In this document: positions 58,974 through 64,000 of the stretch, piece by piece
How positions within the stretch are numbered: the first letter of the stretch is position 1
How the letters are laid out: each line of letters starts with the position of its first letter
NCBI RefSeq assembly: GCF_013340285.1
Contig: NZ_BLVO01000013.1
Span: 727,574-791,573 of the forward strand
Direction: 5' to 3'
DNA: 64,000 nucleotides
Source of the DNA: Desulfovibrio subterraneus
Lineage (GTDB): Bacteria > Desulfobacterota > Desulfovibrionia > Desulfovibrionales > Desulfovibrionaceae
The notes under the pieces: generated by a model
Database searches by the model: none
The model's input: the letters and a program-made list of their open reading frames with translations, nothing else
What the model was told of the DNA's origin: nothing
Made by a program: the position numbers and the translations under genes

Positions 58974-60403
58974 TAGTCGGCCTCACCCTTTTCAAGCATA
59001 GCCTTCAGCTCTTCCATCTCCTGCATGGCAATCCCCAATTGCTCCATGATTTCGGCAGCCAACACTTCCGGTTCAGGAAGGTCATCGGCGTAGTCGGCGT
59101 TTTCATCACGGAGCCAGGTGATGTCCAGATTGTCATTGCGCTTGGCAACATCTTCGCGAGTGAAGCAGCGGAAACGGCCTTCTTCGCCTTGGTCAACACG
59201 CTGGGCGTTGCCGTTGGGGTCGTCACCGTAGCAGGCTTCAAACTCGGCAAAGTGGGCGCGGGTAAGCGGGGTGCGCTTGCCGAAGCTGGGCATGTTGGTT
59301 CGCAGATCGTAGAACCATGTAGCCTTGGTGTTGCCCTTGTCGGTTTCCCCTCGCTGGAAGAAGAGCACGTTGGTCTTCACCCCCTGGGCGTAGAAGATGC
59401 CTGTGGGCAAGCGAAGGATTGTGTGCAGGTTGCACTTCTCCATCAGGTCGGTGCGGATGCTGCGGCCTGTGTTGTCTTCAAACAGTACGTTATCGGGCAG
59501 CACCACTGCCGCACGGCCACCGGGCTTCAGGCCTCGGTAGATGTGCTGCAAAAAGGCAAGCTGGCGGTTGTTGGTGGGGTAGGTGAAGTCATCTCGGCGG
59601 GTATGGCCTCCGCCTGTTGCAGTGCCGAAGGGCGGGTTGGTGAGGATAAGGTCTGCTTTCGCCATGGATGCGCCCTGCGGGCCGAGCGTGTCACCGTGGA
59701 AAACGGGCGTTTCCACGCCATGCAGCATGAGGTTCATCAGGCAGAGACGATGCACGTCCTGCACCAGTTCAATACCCTGGAAGGCTTCGCGGCGCTGGAA
59801 GTTCTGCTCATGCTCTTTCAGGGTGAAGAGGTCGTCCGTGCGCTCCTTGATGTACCTGTCAGCATTGATCAGGAACCCCCCCGTACCTACTGCCGGGTCT
59901 TGGATGATTTCGCCGGGCTTCGGCTGCATCAGGTCCACCATGGATTCAATCAGTCGTCGGGGTGTGAAGTACTGTCCAGCCCCGCGCTTCGATTCCGTGG
60001 CGTTCTTTTCCAGTAGGCCTTCATACAGGTCGCCAAGTCCTTCTTCTCGTGCGCTGTACCAATCCAGTTTGTCGATGGACTCTACAAGCTTCCGCAGGTT
60101 TTTTGGCTGCTGGATGAAGCTGGTTGCGTTGGCGAATATATCCTGCACAAGCTTTGAACCGCTGGTGCCAAGGTCAATGAGCATCTTCTTGTAAAAGACA
60201 AGCTGCTCAACCCCGTCCTGTTTGACGAGCTTCTTCCAGCGGTATTCTTCCGGAATTTGGTGTTCTGTTTGGGTCTCCTCCGCCATTTTGAGGAAGAGGA
60301 GGTAGGTCAGCTCGTTTACGTACTGATGGTAGGTAACGCCGTCACCCCAAAGGGTGTTGCAGAGCTTCCAGAGTTGCTGGACGATGTCGGTGGTAGTGTT
60401 CAT
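58973..60403 (-). CDS. hsdM: Type I DNA methyltransferase subunit
   Basis: This 476-residue N6-adenine methyltransferase has motif I DPAVGTGGFLINA and catalytic motif IV NPPFG, with the HsdM N-terminal helical domain (WKLCNTLWGDGVTYHQYVNELTYLLFLKM). It overlaps the preceding small gene by 4 bases and abuts hsdS. With HsdS it modifies host DNA and with HsdR forms the restriction complex. Confidence 0.95.
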   Translation of the reverse strand: MNTTTDIVQQLWKLCNTLWGDGVTYHQYVNELTYLLFLKMAEETQTEHQIPEEYRWKKLVKQDGVEQLVFYKKMLIDLGTSGSKLVQDIFANATSFIQQPKNLRKLVESIDKLDWYSAREEGLGDLYEGLLEKNATESKRGAGQYFTPRRLIESMVDLMQPKPGEIIQDPAVGTGGFLINADRYIKERTDDLFTLKEHEQNFQRREAFQGIELVQDVHRLCLMNLMLHGVETPVFHGDTLGPQGASMAKADLILTNPPFGTATGGGHTRRDDFTYPTNNRQLAFLQHIYRGLKPGGRAAVVLPDNVLFEDNTGRSIRTDLMEKCNLHTILRLPTGIFYAQGVKTNVLFFQRGETDKGNTKATWFYDLRTNMPSFGKRTPLTRAHFAEFEACYGDDPNGNAQRVDQGEEGRFRCFTREDVAKRNDNLDITWLRDENADYADDLPEPEVLAAEIMEQLGIAMQEMEELKAMLEKGEAD

Positions 60404-60897
60404 TTGGTCCTAATTTCCAGACTTCGGCCGCTTTCATAATCGGCGTTGTTTGTAGCAATCATGTCTTTGGTATAATCGAAAGTGAATACACGGCGAAGGT
60501 TAAACCATTCATCCGAGGCAATCACTTTTAGCCTGAGGTAATCACCCTCTTGAAGGTCACATCCAAGTCCCTCTGTTGAACGTACAACCCATGCTCCGCT
60601 TCTCCCATTGTAACGGGCGCTAAGCATTTCCAGGACTTTTTGTGACCTAATTGGGATAACACGATGGTTAGCAACTGTTTTACCATCTCTAGAAGGTGGG
60701 TGAGTTACGTGATAGAGAGCCATCTCTAGGTCGATAAGAGACCGAAATAAGAGTGCATTACGTATTTTGATGGATATGATGCCATTCACGATTGCTAGTG
60801 GAGCAGAGTGCATTTGGGGGCGAAAGTACATCTGGCCCGCCCAATAGAGAATCGAGGCAACAAGTCCCGAAATTACTCCAATTAATAGTGATTCCAT
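60400..60897 (-). CDS. Unknown membrane-anchored protein within the type I RM operon
   Basis: This 165-residue protein starts with one hydrophobic helix (about residues 4-22, LLIGVISGLVASILYWAG) and a basic stretch, so it is probably anchored with the rest in the cytoplasm. The soluble part (about 30-165) looks beta-rich, without a motif I know. It lies 6 bases after hsdR and overlaps hsdM by 4 bases, so it is translated with the RM genes. It may be a regulator or a defence accessory, but no family is recognised. Confidence 0.75.
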   Translation of the reverse strand: MESLLIGVISGLVASILYWAGQMYFRPQMHSAPLAIVNGIISIKIRNALLFRSLIDLEMALYHVTHPPSRDGKTVANHRVIPIRSQKVLEMLSARYNGRSGAWVVRSTEGLGCDLQEGDYLRLKVIASDEWFNLRRVFTFDYTKDMIATNNADYESGRSLEIRTK

Positions 60898-60903
60898 TTT
60901 ATT

Positions 60904-63900
60904 TTACCCGGCATCCCGCCACATGGCTTCGTTAATCTCGCCAAGTACTTCTTCCATCCTGCCATCAAACACCTTGTTCAATCTTGGGAAGCCACCGTTG
61001 GCCTGGAATTGCCCGCTGTTGAGGGCTTCGCGATCCACGATGATCTCTTTGCGCATCTGTTCGCCAATTCGATTCAGCCATTGCCGTTGCGGGGCTGTCC
61101 ACTGACGGCTTGAAAGGATGCGCTTCATTGCCCTGTCCACACGTTCTTCATATGACATGAGCGGTGAGCCAAGGGCTAACTGCCGGATGAAGCCTATGAT
61201 GGAAGCAGCGATGTCCTGATTCTTAGACTCGCGCCACGCGGTGCGCAGTTTGACCTCAGAATACTGGTGCTCGTCAAGGAGTTGCTTAAGCTCCTTCAAC
61301 TGCTGGCGGGTGAGTTCGCCAGGGCGTTGCAGAACTACCTTGAGGGCGGCAATCTCGTTTTGATTGTTCAGAATGAATTGCCGGAAGGATTCCAGGTAGT
61401 CTTCCGGCTTGTTGGCCGTACCGTAGCCGCGTTCCTCACGCCGGAGTTTATCCTCATGATGGGAGATGAGTTGCTTGCCTCCCATGTCGGATCGGATGCC
61501 ATCCAGGAACGCACCAAGGCCTTGAGGGCCGAGAAGCATGGCCGTGGTGCTGGAAATATCCTTGCCCCCAAGTTGATCAGCAAAGGCCTGCGGTGCATGC
61601 CCTGTGAGCGTCTGGAACTTCTCAAGGGTATCATCCTTAATCAGGCGCTTCTTGCGCTGGAACTTGGCGCGGAACTGGTTGACGATGGTTTGCCGCACGT
61701 TATCATCCGTGGTTCCTTCCAATTCGGAAATAAGCTGCTGGAAGGTGACGGATACAGTCTGCACAACAGGTTTCATCTCGGTATAGTCCTGCAAAGCAGA
61801 GTACAGGTCTACGGCGTCGAAGATGCGGAACCACTCCTTGCCGATGTCGTCGCACAGGCGTGTTGCTCTGCCCAGCATCTGCTCATACAGAATGCGGCTT
61901 CTGACTCTCCGCAGGAAAACAAGGTTGCAAATTTCCGGCACGTCTATGCCTGTGGTCAAGAGGTCAACCGTGACGACGACGTTCGGAAGTCGTTCATTTT
62001 TAAAGCAGCGAATGAGCTGCAACGGCTTATCCGAATTGCCCGTTATCTTGATCACAGCATCGTCTTCCACCTCGCCATACTCGGACACAAAGGCCTGCTT
62101 GAGCAGATCAACAACCATGTCTGCATGGCTATCCGTAGCGCAGAAGATGAGGGTCTTTCCATCCAGTGTCGGGTCTAGGTGCTTTGCAAGCTGGCCGCAG
62201 ACAACCTTGTTGAACGGTTCTGTGATGACGCGTTTGTTGAACTCGTCAATTTCAACGGAGACTTCGTCCTCCAGGTTCCATGTATCCACTTCGCCGCTGT
62301 GTGCGTCGAAAATGTCTATGTCCTGCCCGGCCTTCCATGTGATGCCATCTTCAGCCAGTTCAGTAACGATACGAATGGGCGGTTCATGATCCACAAGGTA
62401 GCCGTCAATGACAGCCTGGCGGTAGGAGTACGTGTACACAGGTTTGCCAAAGAGGTCGGTCGTGTGCAGCGCAGGTGTGGCCGTGAGGCCGATACGGACA
62501 GCATCAAAATGGTCAAGGACGCGGCTGTATTTGGAAATGTAGTCGCTTTCGCTGCGGAAGGTGAGTTCCGTGTCGCTCATATCCTTGTCGAGGTTGTAGC
62601 CCCGATGGCATTCGTCCACGATGATGCAGTCATACTGGTCAACGGGCAAGGGAGTGTCACCGTCCGCAGGGAAGAGCAGACGCTTAACCATCCCCTGGAT
62701 GGTGGCAATTTGGAGTCGCGTATCCTTGTCCGGCTTTACGTCTCCGATTTCCTTCACGTCGTATATTTCGTTGAAGGTCTGGTGGCTCTCAAGCCGGAAG
62801 TCCTTGAATGCGTCTGCGGTCTGTTCGCCCAGTGATGTTCTGTCGACCAGAAAGAGCACGCGACGGAATCTCTTTGCTTTGCAGAATCGGTACACCAGGC
62901 CGATACAGGTTCGGGTTTTCCCTGTGCCTGTTGCCATGGCCGTGAGTATGTTCCGTTTTCCTTCGGCAATGGCAGCTTCAACTGCCCGGATGGCATCGTG
63001 CTGGTAATAGCGAAGATCCAGATAGTCTGAGGAGTTCGTTTCCAGGGTTGCATCGGCAGCGGGGATGTCCTGCCCAAGCAGTTCCATGAGGCCTTCCGGC
63101 GTTGGCCAGCCTACAAGAGGGCGAGAGATGTTGGTTGTAACTCGTGCATCCCTGAACCATATGCCGCTTTTGGTACGGAGCTGTTTGAGGAAAGGGCGGC
63201 CATTGGCGGAAAACAGGAAGGGAAGGGCATGCCCGTCCCATGCGCTGCCTTCCGGGAGGGTTTCTTCTCCTCGCACGGTGTAGCCTTTGCTGTAGCGTTG
63301 TGCCTGCTTCAGGGCTGACGAAACATCCTTGTTCCGGCGTTTGGCTTCGACAGTGGCTACAGGTGTAAGGCCGACAAAAAGTATGTAGTCCGCTGGGCCG
63401 GATTTGGTTGGCCATTCGGCAATGGCGAGGTTCTTTCCCTTTTGGGGGCGAACTCCGGCCTTGTATGTGAGGTGGGTTGAGTCGGCTTCCCATCCGGCAT
63501 CACGGAGTTGTGCATCGATGATCTTCCGGGTGTCGGCTTCGTCCAAGTCAACAGAAGCTTCGCCAACCTGGTTCAGGGCTTGCTTTGTGCTGTCGATTTC
63601 GGTCTTGGATTTCTTGGTTGCCTGAATGCGAAGCTCTTCAACGCGAAGGGCAAACGAGCGCTTTGCTTCGTCCTGCTGTTGCTTGCCTTCCTGAAGCAGA
63701 GACTCTTTCTCAGCAAGGTGCAGGTATGCTACTTCCGCCTTTTTGAGGGCGGCCTGTTGTGCCTCTTCCGTTTCGGCAAGCTTCTGCTTGAGTCGTTCCA
63801 GTTCGGCTGCAAGAGCAGCATCAGCCTGAGTCGGCTTTGGGGGAGGAAGGAAGGGGCCAGGTTCAAACTCCTTATCCTTCCCGAAAACCTTATGGAACCA

Positions 63901-64000
63901 AGTTGCAAGAATCCTGGAAAAACGAAGGGCATCCAACGCATTCTGTTCTTCGCCTTCGAGGCCATGAACGGCGATGTTGCCAGCTTTTCTGAGGATGTGG
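60904..64000 (-). CDS. hsdR: Type I restriction enzyme subunit R (5' end cut by window end)
   Basis: At least 1,032 residues of the translocase/endonuclease. The frame is open to the window end, so the start lies outside. The first visible residues (RKAGNIAVHGLEGEEQNALDAL) look like the DUF4145 domain of some HsdR. Then follow a coiled coil, the endonuclease motif (SGPADYILFVGLTPVATVEAKRR), the SF2 motor with ATGTGKTRTC and DECHRG, and the C-terminal HsdR region. It cuts unmodified DNA after ATP-driven translocation. It is the most upstream visible gene of an operon running to mcrC. Confidence 0.95.
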   Translation of the reverse strand, partial: HILRKAGNIAVHGLEGEEQNALDALRFSRILATWFHKVFGKDKEFEPGPFLPPPKPTQADAALAAELERLKQKLAETEEAQQAALKKAEVAYLHLAEKESLLQEGKQQQDEAKRSFALRVEELRIQATKKSKTEIDSTKQALNQVGEASVDLDEADTRKIIDAQLRDAGWEADSTHLTYKAGVRPQKGKNLAIAEWPTKSGPADYILFVGLTPVATVEAKRRNKDVSSALKQAQRYSKGYTVRGEETLPEGSAWDGHALPFLFSANGRPFLKQLRTKSGIWFRDARVTTNISRPLVGWPTPEGLMELLGQDIPAADATLETNSSDYLDLRYYQHDAIRAVEAAIAEGKRNILTAMATGTGKTRTCIGLVYRFCKAKRFRRVLFLVDRTSLGEQTADAFKDFRLESHQTFNEIYDVKEIGDVKPDKDTRLQIATIQGMVKRLLFPADGDTPLPVDQYDCIIVDECHRGYNLDKDMSDTELTFRSESDYISKYSRVLDHFDAVRIGLTATPALHTTDLFGKPVYTYSYRQAVIDGYLVDHEPPIRIVTELAEDGITWKAGQDIDIFDAHSGEVDTWNLEDEVSVEIDEFNKRVITEPFNKVVCGQLAKHLDPTLDGKTLIFCATDSHADMVVDLLKQAFVSEYGEVEDDAVIKITGNSDKPLQLIRCFKNERLPNVVVTVDLLTTGIDVPEICNLVFLRRVRSRILYEQMLGRATRLCDDIGKEWFRIFDAVDLYSALQDYTEMKPVVQTVSVTFQQLISELEGTTDDNVRQTIVNQFRAKFQRKKRLIKDDTLEKFQTLTGHAPQAFADQLGGKDISSTTAMLLGPQGLGAFLDGIRSDMGGKQLISHHEDKLRREERGYGTANKPEDYLESFRQFILNNQNEIAALKVVLQRPGELTRQQLKELKQLLDEHQYSEVKLRTAWRESKNQDIAASIIGFIRQLALGSPLMSYEERVDRAMKRILSSRQWTAPQRQWLNRIGEQMRKEIIVDREALNSGQFQANGGFPRLNKVFDGRMEEVLGEINEAMWRDAG

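Overview
The window looks like a chromosome segment of a sulfate-reducing, Desulfovibrio-like anaerobe (Desulfovibrionales). This is inferred from gene content: a -CPHC- desulfothioredoxin with its reductase, two molybdopterin oxidoreductases, a thiosulfate/polysulfide-reductase-type respiratory operon with rhodaneses, a SulP anion carrier and a probable selenocysteine protein. No rRNA or intact tRNA gene is visible. About 51.4 kb is ordinary moderately GC-rich chromosome. The last 12.5 kb is a more AT-rich, integrase-headed defence island.

Layout. 1-14 kb: threonine aldolase, a polysaccharide deacetylase, the chaperone block cbpA-cbpM-clpB, a periplasmic cyclophilin, a lipoprotein, a SulP carrier with added zinc-ribbon and cyclic-nucleotide domains, aspA with an overlapping cyclase gene, and a SIMPL protein. 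14-20.5 kb: an HBM-type chemoreceptor, a two-gene cytoplasmic Mo/Fe-S oxidoreductase, and an orphan ABC solute-binding protein. 20.6-31 kb: a sulfur-respiration locus. An orphan PAS histidine kinase is divergent from a cytochrome c gene, a Phs/Psr-like catalytic, Fe-S and cytochrome b trio, a triple rhodanese, a rhodanese-thioredoxin fusion interrupted by an in-frame TGA, a TorD-type chaperone and a CsoR/CstR-family repressor. 31.2-35.5 kb: a phosphonate-type ABC transporter (phnD, phnC, two phnE) followed by a HAD phosphatase. 36-45 kb: an acyltransferase, a DUF302 protein, NhaC, a sulfatase-fold enzyme, a Crp/Fnr regulator with a thioredoxin system, and a PAS-like protein. 45.5-51.2 kb: a GntR-led cluster (small Tat-like protein, polytopic membrane protein, Tat-exported metallo-beta-lactamase-fold enzyme, CobW-domain protein) of unrecognised function. 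51.4-64 kb: a tRNA-Pro 3' fragment (probable attachment site), a tyrosine integrase, an unknown gene, and a minus-strand operon hsdR-X-hsdM-hsdS-mcrB-mcrC that runs off the window end.

The most interesting region is 22.9-31 kb. Two 19-bp palindromes of the form TATACC-N7-GGTATA lie inside the -35/-10 spacers of two divergent promoters, one for the kinase and one for the cytochrome c/reductase operon. The locus also encodes a repressor of the persulfide-sensor (CstR) type that could bind them. In the rhodanese fusion the in-frame TGA at 29196-29198 aligns without gaps with the second cysteine of the C-x4-C loops of the neighbouring triple rhodanese, and a SECIS-like hairpin follows it. I infer a selenocysteine-containing sulfurtransferase within a reactive-sulfur-regulated respiratory system.
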